This document shows positions 53,930-62,319 of a stretch of 64,000 bases of DNA, in pieces (position 1 is the stretch's first letter; each line of letters opens with the position of its first letter). The notes below the pieces were generated by a model. It was given only the letters and a program-made list of their open reading frames with translations, had not been told where the DNA came from and searched no databases. The stretch covers positions 1 through 64,000 of the forward strand of contig CALXIQ010000038.1 of NCBI GenBank assembly GCA_944388405.1, read 5' to 3'. A program made the translations under genes and the position numbers. The stretch is from an uncultured Ruminococcus sp. (lineage in GTDB: Bacteria; Bacillota; Clostridia; Oscillospirales; Ruminococcaceae).

Positions 53930-55381
53930 CTACACAACAACGTTTATATAATTTATCTCCATATCCTCCGTACCGGTCATAAAGCAGCCTTTTTCCTTGC
54001 AGTAAGCGATATAATCCAATATTTCTGAGGTTATTCTCTCACCCGGTGCAAGAATAGGAATACCCGGAGGATAGCACATTACAAATTCTCCGCAGATCAT
54101 TCTGCAGGACTGGTTTATAGGCACAGATTTCTTATTGCTGTAAAACGCCTGCTGTGGAGCGAGAACTACCGTGGGATTTATATATTCGTGATCAAACATT
54201 CCCGAAGGGTCCTTGCCGTACAGCCGCTTGATCTCCGACAGCGCTGAAATAAACCGTTCGATTTCAAGCTCCCTGTCGCCGGCGGAAACAATGGCAAGAA
54301 TGTTTCCTATATCTCCGAACTCTATCTGTATGTCGTAATCATCCCGAAGAATATCGTAAACCTCAACTCCCGCAAGTCCCATTGCTCTGGTGTGAACAGA
54401 AAGCTTTGTGGTATCAAAAGCATATATATCGTCATGATTCACAAGCTCTTCACCGAAGGCGTAATAGCCGCCTATCTTATTGATCTCCTCTCTGGCATAT
54501 GTGGCGTAGTCAACGGTTTTCTTAAACATTTCTTTGCCGTTTAAGTAAAGATTTTTCCTTGCCAAATCAAGGGACACCATAAGCAGATACGAGCCGCTTG
54601 TGGTCTGGGTAAGATTTATTACCTGTCTTACATAGCCCTCGGAAACGTTGTTTGAGCACAGCAAAATGGAGGACTGCGTCAGCGAGCCTCCGGTTTTATG
54701 GATACTTACAGCCGCCATATCGGCTCCCGCTTCCATTGCGGAGCAGGGAAGCCCCTCTCCGAAATAAAAATGGGTTCCGTGGGCCTCGTCTGCAAGCACC
54801 AGCATATTATTTGAATGAGCAAGCTCTACTATCCGCCTGATATCAGAGCATATTCCGTAATAGGTTGGATTGTTGACAAGCACCGCCTTTGCATCGGGAT
54901 TTTGTCTTATTGCCTTTTCAACGTCAGCTACCGACATGCCTAACGGTATGCCAAGCTGCTTGTTTGTACCGGGATTAACATAAACCGGTATTGCCCCGCA
55001 TACTACAAGGGCGTTTATTGCGCTTCTGTGGACGTTTCGGGGCATTATTATCTTATCTCCCGCCTTGCAGGAGGCAAATATCATAGCCTGAACCGCAGCG
55101 GTTGTTCCGTTTACAATAAAAAAGGAATGCTTGGCTCCGAAAGCCTCGCTGGCAAGCTCCTCCGCTTCCTTTATTACGGAAACCGGATGACAAAGGTTGT
55201 CCAGAGGCTTCATTGAATTGACGTCCACCTTAAGACAGTTTTCACCTAAAAAATTGCGCAGTTCTTTATTCATTCTGCCGCCCTTATGTCCCGGAACGTC
55301 AAGTCTTACGACTCTGTTTTTAAGATGCTTTTGCAAAGCCTCATAAATAGGCGCGCAGTTTTGTGTTAATTTCAAATCCAT
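53930..55381 (-). CDS. speA: Arginine decarboxylase (Orn/Lys/Arg decarboxylase family)
   Basis: PLP-dependent fold-type-I decarboxylase of the short Gram-positive SpeA type (about 483 residues). The PLP lysine is Lys229 in SIHKTGGSLTQSS, with LADEAHGTHF upstream holding the PLP Asp and DVPGHKGG at the N-terminus. Agmatinase just downstream makes arginine the likely substrate; lysine and ornithine decarboxylases share these motifs. ATG 55381 follows AAAGGTGG. Second gene of the operon. Confidence 0.92.
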   Translation of the reverse strand: MDLKLTQNCAPIYEALQKHLKNRVVRLDVPGHKGGRMNKELRNFLGENCLKVDVNSMKPLDNLCHPVSVIKEAEELASEAFGAKHSFFIVNGTTAAVQAMIFASCKAGDKIIMPRNVHRSAINALVVCGAIPVYVNPGTNKQLGIPLGMSVADVEKAIRQNPDAKAVLVNNPTYYGICSDIRRIVELAHSNNMLVLADEAHGTHFYFGEGLPCSAMEAGADMAAVSIHKTGGSLTQSSILLCSNNVSEGYVRQVINLTQTTSGSYLLMVSLDLARKNLYLNGKEMFKKTVDYATYAREEINKIGGYYAFGEELVNHDDIYAFDTTKLSVHTRAMGLAGVEVYDILRDDYDIQIEFGDIGNILAIVSAGDRELEIERFISALSEIKRLYGKDPSGMFDHEYINPTVVLAPQQAFYSNKKSVPINQSCRMICGEFVMCYPPGIPILAPGERITSEILDYIAYCKEKGCFMTGTEDMEINYINVVV

Positions 55382-55568
55382 AACCACCTTTAAAAGCAGT
55401 AATAAATTTCAGAACCTGTAGCAAAAGGATTTATACGCAGTATCTCTTTCCGGCTTGTGGTCAGTGATAAAAATCCTGAAATACCGGCACAACCTCCTGC
55501 AAAGACAGGTTCCTGCTGTAATTATTAAGATAATTCCGCCGCAAAGCCGCCGGGCGGTATTTGTGCGG

Positions 55569-56378
55569 TCAGTATATATTCATTCCGCTGAAAATTTCTA
55601 TCATTTCCCGCCTCAGACTGTCGGTTATATCAAGTCTCTGCTTGGGAGTCAGCTCGTACACATCTTTTTTGAAAAGATAATTCTGAAGCTCAATATCCTT
55701 AATAAGCATCTTGGTGTGGAAAATATTCGACTGATATACGTTTACATCTATTGCGTCATATTTGTTCAGCGTGCTTTTATCTATATACTCCTGTATAGAG
55801 TTTATTTTATGGTCTATAAAAAACTTCTTGCCCAGCACGTCTCTTGTAAACCCTCTGACTCTGTAGTCGATGGTGATAATATCCGAATCAAAGCTGCCGA
55901 TAAGATAATTAAGAGCGTTAAGGGGAGAGATAGTTCCGCAGGTTGAAACGTCTATATCCACTCTGAACGTAGAGATAGCATTGTCCGGGTGATACTCCGG
56001 AAAGGTGTGAACGGTAACATGGCTTTTATCCAGATGAGCATGGACCGTTCGGTGCTCAGCCGTGTAATTTCCCATATTGCAGGAAATATCGATAGAATCC
56101 TCGTCCAGTTCCTTTTCGGCGATAAGCACGTTGACCGACGCTCCCTGAGGCTCGTAATCCTGCTTTGATATATTAAGAATACGCGCACCTATCATCTCGG
56201 TAACGTCGCACAGTATCTTTGTCAGACGCTCGGAATTATACTGCTCATCTATATATGCAATATAATCTTTCTGTTCTCTTTCACTTTCAGCGTAGCAAAC
56301 ATCATAAATGTTAAAGCTAAGGGTTTTTGTAAGGTTATTAAAACCGTACAATGTAAGCTTCTGCTCCAACCCTAACAT
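55569..56378 (-). CDS. speD: S-adenosylmethionine decarboxylase (proenzyme)
   Basis: Pyruvoyl enzyme that makes decarboxylated AdoMet for aminopropyl transfer. The self-cleavage site is [15 protein letters not shown] with Ser119 becoming the pyruvoyl group, the E. coli-type arrangement, and 269 residues matches that longer class rather than the ~125-residue Bacillus class. [16 protein letters not shown] carries the conserved proton-donor Cys. ATG 56378 follows AAAGGAAGGG. First gene of the operon; the 187-base gap to speA has a GC-rich hairpin (CCGCC...GGCGG) near 55540 but no clear terminator. Confidence 0.95.
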   Translation of the reverse strand: MLGLEQKLTLYGFNNLTKTLSFNIYDVCYAESEREQKDYIAYIDEQYNSERLTKILCDVTEMIGARILNISKQDYEPQGASVNVLIAEKELDEDSIDISCNMGNYTAEHRTVHAHLDKSHVTVHTFPEYHPDNAISTFRVDIDVSTCGTISPLNALNYLIGSFDSDIITIDYRVRGFTRDVLGKKFFIDHKINSIQEYIDKSTLNKYDAIDVNVYQSNIFHTKMLIKDIELQNYLFKKDVYELTPKQRLDITDSLRREMIEIFSGMNIY

Positions 56379-56610
56379 CCCTTCCTTTCAGGCAAAATCC
56401 GTTTTGCATTGCAAACAATAAAACCGCACTGCAAAAACAGCTATAATATACAGTGTCATTATAACATATATTTTTTGTGTTGTATATAGTTTTTAAATAA
56501 TTTTTCTTATAAATTTTACACACGAAAGCCGTTATTATATGACAAAGCATTTTGCACCCCGGAGATTGGAACTGAGGCGTTGCGTTTAAACTGAATATGT
56601 TAATAAACAA

Positions 56611-56648
56611 AATACTGCACGGATATTTTAAAATACCCGTGCAGTATA
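56611..56648 (-). terminator. Terminator of the feo operon
   Basis: AATACTGCACGGATATTTT (56611-56629) pairs with AAAATACCCGTGCAGTATA, an almost perfect stem 11 bases after the stop of the small Cys-rich gene. Confidence 0.85.
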
Positions 56649-56658
56649 AATTCGGTAT

Positions 56659-56808
56659 TTATTTGGCTTTATGACATATCGACGAACCGGGACAGTTTGA
56701 ACATCCGCAGCCGCAGGAAGTTTTACCTTGCTTTTTATCCTTAACAAGTTTTACTATTATCAAAATGACGACAGCCAAAATAATGCCGGCAACAATATAA
56801 GTGCCCAT
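56659..56808 (-). CDS. FeoB-associated Cys-rich membrane protein
   Basis: A 49-residue protein: an N-terminal membrane helix (GTYIVAGIILAVVILIIV), a Lys-rich stretch, and a C-terminal CGCGCSNCPGSSIC cysteine cluster. This is the layout of small FeoB partners found after feoB in many Firmicutes; the cysteines are thought to bind iron or a redox cofactor. ATG 56808 lies six bases after AGGAGG; the ATG at 56814 abuts that site. It starts 31 bases after the feoB stop and is the last gene before the terminator. Confidence 0.9.
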   Translation of the reverse strand: MGTYIVAGIILAVVILIIVKLVKDKKQGKTSCGCGCSNCPGSSICHKAK

Positions 56809-56838
56809 ATTCATCCTCCTGTTCAAGCTATGTTAAAA

Positions 56839-59346
56839 TTATGTTGAAACTTTAACTTTTCCTTCAAATTTTGTGCTTTCCTTATAAGGCCTTACCAGCA
56901 TATATATGATAAGTGCGATTATTGCAAGGGCTACGATAAGACCTATAACATTTACATTGCCTGTAAACAGATTTCCCAGCTGATTTACTACCAAAGCGAT
57001 TGCATATGCAAATCCGCATTCATAGCCTATTGCAAACCAGAACCACTTGCGGCTGTTCATCTCACGCTTGATTGCTCCCATTGCCGCAAAGCACGGAGCG
57101 CACAGCAGGTTGAAGATAAGGAAGGACATTCCCGTTACTCCTGTAAATGCAGCTGCAAGGTTTGCATATACATCTCCCGAGCCGCCGTAGAGAATACCCA
57201 TTGTTCCTACAATGTTTTCTTTTGCTACAAGTCCTGTAATCGCTGCTACCGTAGCCTGCCAGTTTCCCCAGCCGAGAGGTGCGAAGATCCAGCAGATTGC
57301 ATCGCCTATTCTTGCAAGAATACTGTACTCCATCTGATCCTCCGAAAGCATTTGGAAGGAACCGTCCACAACTCCGAAGTAGGAGGTAAACCAGATTACT
57401 ATGGTAGACAGCAGAATTATCGTACCTGCCTTTTTGATAAACGACCAGCCGCGCTCCCACATTGACCTGAGCACGTTGCCTGCTGTAGGCAGGTGATAAG
57501 CGGGAAGCTCCATTACAAAGGGAGCTGGATCGCCGGCAAACATTTTGGTTTTCTTAAGCATAATGCCGGAAACTATTATAGCGGCTATTCCGATAAAGTA
57601 AGCTGAGGTAGCCACCCAAGGAGAATTTCCGAAGATTGCGCCTGCAATCATGCTTATGAAAGGAACTTTTGCACCGCAGGGGATAAAGGTGGTAGTCATA
57701 ATGGTCATGCGGCGGTCGCGCTCGTTTTCGATTGTTCTCGAAGCCATTATTCCCGGGATTCCGCAGCCTGTACCGATAAGGATGGGAATAAAGGATTTTC
57801 CCGAAAGTCCGAACTTTCTGAAAATTCTGTCCATTACAAAGGCGATACGAGCCATGTATCCGCAGGATTCAAGTATTGCAAGGAGAATAAACAGTACCAG
57901 CATCTGAGGTACAAATCCGAGAACTGCTCCCACACCCGCTACTATACCGTCAAGAATAAGTCCCTTGAGCCAGTCGGTGCAGTTTACAGCGTCAAGTCCG
58001 CTTTCGATAAGTACCGGGATACCCGGAACCCAGACGCCGTAATCAGCAGGGTCGGGGTCGGCAAATTCGTACTTTTCGGATGCGGCAACAGCGGCGGTAA
58101 GGTCGTCATAGGTCGCAGTTTCCTCTGAGGTTGCAAGGGTTTCCTCGTCCTCCAGTGTGTAGATGGCGGTGTCCCCCTGTGAGAACATTGCCGTAAGGGA
58201 AGCAAGCTCAGTCGATGCAGTTTCGGGACTAAAGTCCTCGGTTTCAGTGTCAAGTGCGCTTTCAATGGCGGAGGTGTCTTCGCCGTTTTCAGCAGCCACG
58301 GCAATAAAGCCCTCGATTATGGCAGGGGCGTCGCCGTATTCCTCAGCCGCCTCCTCGTAGGAGCTTGTGCCTATTCCGAACAGATGCCAGCCGTCGCCGA
58401 AAAGTCCGTCGTTCGCCCAGTCGGTTGCGGCAGTTCCTACGGTAACCATGGAAACGTAATATACGACAAACATTACAGCTGCAAATATAGGAAGTCCCAG
58501 CCAGCGGTTTGTAACTATCTTATCTATCTTATCCGATGTGGTAAGACCGCCCTTGTTTTTCTTTTTGTAGCAGTCCTTGATTACAGAGGCTATATATATG
58601 TAACGCTCGTTTGTGATAATGCTTTCCGCGTCGTCGTCCATTTCCTTTTCGGCGGCTCTGATATCCGCTTCGATGTGATCTCTGACGTTTTTGGGAATAT
58701 TGATGCTTTCAATAACCTTTTCGTCGCGCTCGAAAATCTTGATGGCGTACCATCTCTGCTGTTCTTCAGGAATGTCGTGAAGCACCGCTTCTTCGATGTG
58801 AGCAAGGGCGTGTTCAACGCAGCCGCCAAAGCTGTGCTGGGGAATTGCCGGCTCGCCTTGTTTAGCAACCTCAACTGCCTTGTTAGCAGCTTCCTCGATG
58901 CCTTTTCCTTTAAGCGCTGAAATCTCCAAAACCTCGCACCCCAGCTCCTTTGCAAGCTGTGCAGTATGAATTTTGTCGCCGTTTTTGCGGACAATATCCA
59001 TCATATTTACTGCAACCACAACCGGAATGCCAAGTTCCACAAGCTGAGTGGTAAGATAAAGGTTTCTTTCAAGGTTTGTGCCGTCGATAATGTTAAGGAT
59101 AGCCTGGGGGCGCTCGCTGATAAGATAGTTTCTTGCAACAACCTCTTCAAGTGTGTAGGGCGAAAGGGAATAAATGCCCGGAAGGTCGGTTATTATTACG
59201 TCCTTATTCCATTTGAGCTTGCCTTCCTTTTTTTCTACCGTTACGCCGGGCCAGTTTCCGACAAATTGGTTTGAGCCGGTAAGAGCGTTGAACAGGGTAG
59301 TTTTTCCGCTGTTGGGGTTACCGGCAAGAGCTATTTTAATACTCAT
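56839..59346 (-). CDS. feoB: Ferrous iron transporter FeoB
   Basis: GTP-regulated Fe2+ permease. The N-terminal G domain is clear (GNPNSGKTTLFNALTG, then DLPGIYSL and NMMD), followed by the helical regulatory domain and the two Gate/Nramp-like membrane repeats (GVGAVLGFVPQ, CGIPGIMASR, IPCGAKVPF). About 835 residues, longer than usual: residues ~321-453 form an acidic Ala/Glu/Thr-rich insertion after the first membrane helix. ATG 59346 follows CAGGAGG. Preceded by two feoA genes and an 18-bp operator 28 bases upstream of the start codon. Confidence 0.95.
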   Translation of the reverse strand: MSIKIALAGNPNSGKTTLFNALTGSNQFVGNWPGVTVEKKEGKLKWNKDVIITDLPGIYSLSPYTLEEVVARNYLISERPQAILNIIDGTNLERNLYLTTQLVELGIPVVVAVNMMDIVRKNGDKIHTAQLAKELGCEVLEISALKGKGIEEAANKAVEVAKQGEPAIPQHSFGGCVEHALAHIEEAVLHDIPEEQQRWYAIKIFERDEKVIESINIPKNVRDHIEADIRAAEKEMDDDAESIITNERYIYIASVIKDCYKKKNKGGLTTSDKIDKIVTNRWLGLPIFAAVMFVVYYVSMVTVGTAATDWANDGLFGDGWHLFGIGTSSYEEAAEEYGDAPAIIEGFIAVAAENGEDTSAIESALDTETEDFSPETASTELASLTAMFSQGDTAIYTLEDEETLATSEETATYDDLTAAVAASEKYEFADPDPADYGVWVPGIPVLIESGLDAVNCTDWLKGLILDGIVAGVGAVLGFVPQMLVLFILLAILESCGYMARIAFVMDRIFRKFGLSGKSFIPILIGTGCGIPGIMASRTIENERDRRMTIMTTTFIPCGAKVPFISMIAGAIFGNSPWVATSAYFIGIAAIIVSGIMLKKTKMFAGDPAPFVMELPAYHLPTAGNVLRSMWERGWSFIKKAGTIILLSTIVIWFTSYFGVVDGSFQMLSEDQMEYSILARIGDAICWIFAPLGWGNWQATVAAITGLVAKENIVGTMGILYGGSGDVYANLAAAFTGVTGMSFLIFNLLCAPCFAAMGAIKREMNSRKWFWFAIGYECGFAYAIALVVNQLGNLFTGNVNVIGLIVALAIIALIIYMLVRPYKESTKFEGKVKVST

Positions 59347-59373
59347 TATTTTTCCTCCTGATTGTCTTATATT

Positions 59374-59391
59374 GATTAGCAATAGCTAACC
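59374..59391 (-). promoter_or_regulatory. Iron-operator-like palindrome A, upstream of feoB
   Basis: Minus strand GGTTAGCTATTGCTAATC, matching sites B (60036) and C (60007). Probably bound by a DtxR/IdeR/MntR-like or Fur-like repressor. Confidence 0.65.
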
Positions 59392-59411
59392 TTTGAGCAA
59401 AACAAAACAGA

Positions 59412-59630
59412 TCACTCTGTTTCGATCATTTCCGCGTCGGATTTTCTGAGAGAAAGCTCATAGCCTCTCACCGTTACCTCGATGGGATCGCCCAGCGGAG
59501 CAACCTTGCGGACGAATATCTCGATATCTTTGGTGATTCCCATATCCATAATCCGCCGCTTTACAGCGCCTTCTCCGTTAAGCTTTTTGACCCTGACCGT
59601 CTGACCGATCTTTGCTTCCTTCAATGTCAT
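59412..59630 (-). CDS. feoA: FeoA domain protein (copy next to feoB)
   Basis: Small SH3-like cytosolic partner of FeoB, about 72 residues. The fold pattern is LKEAKIGQTVRVKKLNG, RRIMDMGI, and EVTVRGYELSLRKSDAEMI, the classical FeoA strand order with the conserved Leu/Met-Gly turn. ATG 59630 follows GGAGG. It lies 65 bases before feoB and 137 bases after the second feoA. Confidence 0.93.
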   Translation of the reverse strand: MTLKEAKIGQTVRVKKLNGEGAVKRRIMDMGITKDIEIFVRKVAPLGDPIEVTVRGYELSLRKSDAEMIETE

Positions 59631-59766
59631 GCTTTTTCCTCCGTTCATATAATATACCTTTTTGCCGCCGCCAAGTTATCGCCGACAGAAGCTTTGTCCC
59701 TGATGCTCGGAAAATACGCGCAAAAGCAAACTTCCTGCCCGGCGCGATATGGCTGCGAATCAGGCT

Positions 59767-59979
59767 TTAAATCATTATTTTACTTGCCATTTCCTTTGAA
59801 ACCGCAATTCTGGATTCCTTGACGTTCACTATAACATTTCCGCCGATTTCGTTAATTACGGTAACGCTTGTGCCGGCTACGAATCCGAGATTTTCAAGAA
59901 ACTTTCTTGTTTCTGGATTTCCGCCGACTTTTTTTATCATGTTTTCTTCTCCCACATTTGCAAAAGTCAGAGGCATCAT
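59767..59979 (-). CDS. feoA: FeoA domain protein (first gene of the operon)
   Basis: A second FeoA-like protein of about 70 residues: TRKFLENLGFVAGTSVTVINE, then GGNVIVNVKESRIAVSKEMASKI. It shares the SH3-like strand order but little sequence with the other copy, so the two may have distinct roles. ATG 59979 is seven bases after AAGGAG; nearby ATGs at 59985 and 59976 are alternatives. It is transcribed from the operator-covered promoter at 60035. Confidence 0.9.
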   Translation of the reverse strand: MMPLTFANVGEENMIKKVGGNPETRKFLENLGFVAGTSVTVINEIGGNVIVNVKESRIAVSKEMASKIMI

Positions 59980-60006
59980 AATCATACTCCTTGTTTTAAT
60001 ATGTTA

Positions 60007-60024
60007 GGTTAGCGTCGCCTAACC
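60007..60024 (-). promoter_or_regulatory. Iron-operator-like palindrome C
   Basis: GGTTAGCGTCGCCTAACC on the plus strand, a near-perfect palindrome placed just downstream of the feo -10 box, the strongest of the three copies. Confidence 0.7.
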
Positions 60025-60034
60025 TTTCACTATA

Positions 60035-60063
60035 AGATTAGCATAAGGTAACCGAAATGTCAA
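60035..60063 (-). promoter_or_regulatory. feo operon promoter overlapped by operator B
   Basis: Minus strand TTGACA (60058-60063) and TAATCT (60035-60040) with 17-base spacing. Palindrome B (GGTTACCTTATGCTAATC, 60036-60053) fills the spacer and -10, so binding would block RNA polymerase. Confidence 0.65.
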
Positions 60064-60505
60064 GGGCAAAAAATAATTTTTCGTATTTTCAAGTCATTTT
60101 CGGCGACAGTGACAATACAGAAGTTATCGAATGGTAACCAATTTGTGCAGATTGACTGGCTGCATGACAAAGGATGCCGGACGATTGGGGCAGTGTTTTT
60201 TAAGCAGTAGTTTGCCCTATCCTGTTCTTATATATTTTAGCCGTACGAGCCCTTGCATAAAAATGCCCACTATCGTTAGACTGCTTTTCGGTATATTTCT
60301 ATTTTACCACATTGTCTAACAAAAGGGGAGCATTTCAGGTGGACTTGGGGGCTTTTTGTTTAATCTGAGCGGACTTTAAAAATTTTTGGAAGCATAAAAA
60401 ATGTTAAATGCGCCGAATTGCTTATATATATTGATTTCAATCACTTTTCACTGAACGCTACGTTGAACGTTATGACGAGTTTTCACGGTAAATCACAAAA
60501 AATAA
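60064..60505. other. 440-base intergenic stretch without a supported gene
   Basis: Lies between the feo promoter and the tRNA-Thr terminator. It contains GTTAGAC near 60274 and GTCTAAC near 60312 as a loose inverted repeat. Open frames such as the 62-codon one at 60131 lack a ribosome site. No RNA family was recognised. Confidence 0.5.
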
Positions 60506-60547
60506 AAATCCCCTCAAACCACGCAAAATAGCGGTTCAAGGGGATTT
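60506..60547 (-). terminator. Terminator of tRNA-Thr
   Basis: AAATCCCCTCAAACC (60506-60520) pairs with GGTTCAAGGGGATTT (60533-60547) with one mismatch; a T-rich run follows on the minus strand. Confidence 0.85.
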
Positions 60548-60549
60548 AT

Positions 60550-60625
60550 TGGAGCTGCTAACCGGGATCGAACCGGTGACCTCGTCCTTACCAAGGACGT
60601 GCTCTGCCTACTGAGCCATAGCAGC
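60550..60625 (-). tRNA. tRNA-Thr (anticodon GGT)
   Basis: 76 bases with an encoded CCA. The acceptor stem GCTGCTA pairs with TAGCAGC, the anticodon arm is CGTCC-TTGGTAA-GGACG with GGT at positions 34-36 (reads ACC and ACU), and the T arm is ACCGG-TTCGATC-CCGGT. All four arms fold cleanly. It is a single-gene unit with its own promoter and terminator. Confidence 0.97.
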
Positions 60626-60636
60626 ACAACATAAGT

Positions 60637-60665
60637 ATTATACAATACCATTTTGCGTTTGTCAA
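60637..60665 (-). promoter_or_regulatory. Consensus promoter of tRNA-Thr
   Basis: Minus strand TTGACA (60660-60665), 17 bases, TATAAT (60637-60642): a perfect sigma-A consensus. Confidence 0.85.
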
Positions 60666-60738
60666 TACCTTTATGCAAGTTTTTTAAAAAAATTATTTCA
60701 ACCATGTAGAACCATTATTTGTAATTGTAAAAATACGA

Positions 60739-60767
60739 TTGAAAAAAGAATGGGAATATGATATACT
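60739..60767 (+). promoter_or_regulatory. Putative acyltransferase promoter
   Basis: TTGAAA at 60739-60744 and TATACT at 60762-60767, 17-base spacing. Confidence 0.55.
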
Positions 60768-60808
60768 GATTGCGTATGGAATTTTATTTTAGTTTAAGGT
60801 GATATTTT

Positions 60809-61915
60809 ATGGAAAAAAAGAGCTCTGTGCGAAACGGCAAAATCGAGCTTCTGCGCTTTGTTTTTTGTATAGTGATTCTGCTGTTTCACGGGCAGAAATA
60901 TCTTATAGGAGAAACTTCGCTGCCGAAGGATATAAGACTTGCGTTTTTCCGCCACGGCGCAATAGGAGTTGAGTTTTTCTTCCTCATTTCGGGATATTTG
61001 ATGGCTAAAACCATTTATAAAACAAGAGTCGCCAACCAAGAAAACGGCACAAACGAACAAACACTGAGCAGGAGCACCCTCGGCTTTTTGAAAAGAAAAT
61101 ACCTGTCTATTCTCCCTCAGCACCTTGCGGCGTTCGTTATCGTCTTTGCAGCTTACGTTATCGGAAGAGGATTTACCCTCAAGGAGTGGATACTTAAAGC
61201 GATAAATACCGTCCCCAACCTGCTGCTTATTGAAATGTCGGGCACAAGCTTTACAAACCCAAACCATATTGAATGGTACATTTCCGCTATGCTTATTGCT
61301 ATGGCGATTATTTATCCGCTTTGCTATAAGTATTATTATACCTTTACCAGATGTGTCGCACCCCTTGCAGCCCTGTTTATCGTAGGATATTTGATGTACG
61401 AAACAAATTACCTCTCGGGTGTTTCGGTGTGGATGGGCTTTGCCTACAAGGGATTTTTAAGAGCTCTGGCGGAGATTGCTCTCGGTACAACCGCTTTTGA
61501 GATCGCCCGCTGCATGAGCAAAATCAATTTCTCAAGGGCTAAGCGAATTGCGTTTACGGTAGTGGAGCTTGCGTGCATTTCGGGAGTGCTGCTTTTCTGC
61601 GTCACCACATTCCCTTCAAGATACGAGGTCTATGCGCTTATTGCGCTTTTTGTGGCGGTAACTCTCGCCTTTTCGGGTGTTACATACGGAAACGGGCTGT
61701 TCAACAATAAATTCTGCTATTTCTTGGGGAGAAGCTCTCTTCCTATTTATCTTGCCCAGCTTGCCCCGATTTACGTTGTCCCGGTTATGTTCCCGGATTC
61801 ATCTCCCGCAGAGCAGATTCTGTATGCGTCGATTATGACCTTTGCCCTTGCCTTTGTGGTTGCGGGCGCAGGACGCCTTATAGCAAAGGGGTTTGTAAGG
61901 CTGGGGTTAAAATAA
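60809..61915 (+). CDS. Acyltransferase family 3 (OafA-like) membrane protein
   Basis: Integral membrane enzyme of about ten helices that O-acylates a cell-envelope glycan or lipid carrier. Hallmarks are the N-terminal IELLRFVFCIVILLFHG with the catalytic-type His in helix 1, GAIGVEFFFLISGYLMAKT with the conserved SGYL, and a periplasmic-side Arg/Trp stretch around IEWYISAMLIAM. 368 residues. ATG 60809 follows AAGGTGA. Single gene; the acceptor is unknown. Confidence 0.87.
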   Translation: MEKKSSVRNGKIELLRFVFCIVILLFHGQKYLIGETSLPKDIRLAFFRHGAIGVEFFFLISGYLMAKTIYKTRVANQENGTNEQTLSRSTLGFLKRKYLSILPQHLAAFVIVFAAYVIGRGFTLKEWILKAINTVPNLLLIEMSGTSFTNPNHIEWYISAMLIAMAIIYPLCYKYYYTFTRCVAPLAALFIVGYLMYETNYLSGVSVWMGFAYKGFLRALAEIALGTTAFEIARCMSKINFSRAKRIAFTVVELACISGVLLFCVTTFPSRYEVYALIALFVAVTLAFSGVTYGNGLFNNKFCYFLGRSSLPIYLAQLAPIYVVPVMFPDSSPAEQILYASIMTFALAFVVAGAGRLIAKGFVRLGLK

Positions 61916-61932
61916 CTTTTGCTGATATTACT

Positions 61933-61971
61933 AAAGCCGACTTGATTTTTTATCGAGTCGGCTTTGTTTTA
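61933..61971. terminator. Terminator between the acyltransferase and XRE genes
   Basis: AAAGCCGACT (from 61933) pairs with AGTCGGCTTT (ending 61965), followed by T residues, between convergent genes. Confidence 0.8.
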
Positions 61972-62190
61972 TAGCTCTTTATAGTAAGTCTTTGTTTTGG
62001 TAAGACCCATGATATAATCTACATTTGTTTTGTGAAATTCCGCCAGCGCAATTAAAATATCGGTGGGAATATCCCGCTGTCCAAGCTCATAATTGCTGTA
62101 AGCCTGCTGGGAGCAGTTTAAAATTCTTGCCATGTCACGCTGAGTAAGGTCGGCGTCCTCACGAAGGTCGCGAATCCGTTGATATATCAT
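61969..62190 (-). CDS. XRE-family helix-turn-helix regulator
   Basis: A 73-residue protein that is almost entirely a Cro/CI-type DNA-binding domain: IRDLREDADLTQRDMARILNC, SQQAYSNYELGQRDIP, then a final helix with LAEFHKTNVDYIMG. No sensor domain. ATG 62190 follows AAGGAATG. It is divergent from two zinc-ribbon membrane genes, and two operator-like repeats lie in its own promoter region, so it probably autoregulates and may control its neighbours. Confidence 0.9.
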   Translation of the reverse strand: MIYQRIRDLREDADLTQRDMARILNCSQQAYSNYELGQRDIPTDILIALAEFHKTNVDYIMGLTKTKTYYKEL

Positions 62191-62219
62191 AAAATCATTC
62201 CTTTTTTATAACTATAGCA

Positions 62220-62262
62220 TACTGCATTTCGTGGTGAAAATTTTACTGCAATTTGTAGTAAA
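62220..62262. promoter_or_regulatory. Tandem operator-like repeats upstream of the XRE gene
   Basis: Two similar 20-base sites: TACTGCATTTCGTGGTGAAA (62220-62239) and TACTGCAATTTGTAGTAAAA (from 62244). The second is a near-palindrome (TTTACTGCA with TGTAGTAAA, 62242-62262). Placement just before the XRE start fits autoregulation. Confidence 0.55.
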
Positions 62263-62319
62263 AAAGTTGTTTGTTTTTGTTGAATATTTACAAAGTTAGC
62301 GGAATCGGCTGATTTAATG

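Noticed and set aside
55405..55500. Short minus-strand frame after AGGAGG between speD and speA
   Set aside because: Only about 27 codons, AGGAGG abuts the TTG, and nothing supports translation.
56338..56610. 90-codon minus-strand frame upstream of speD
   Set aside because: Overlaps the speD start and its upstream region in another frame; AT-rich random composition and no ribosome site.
60131..60319. 62-codon plus-strand open frame between the feo promoter and tRNA-Thr
   Set aside because: No ribosome binding site and no recognisable domain.
60514..60705. 63-codon minus-strand frame
   Set aside because: Runs through tRNA-Thr and its terminator; a tRNA shadow.
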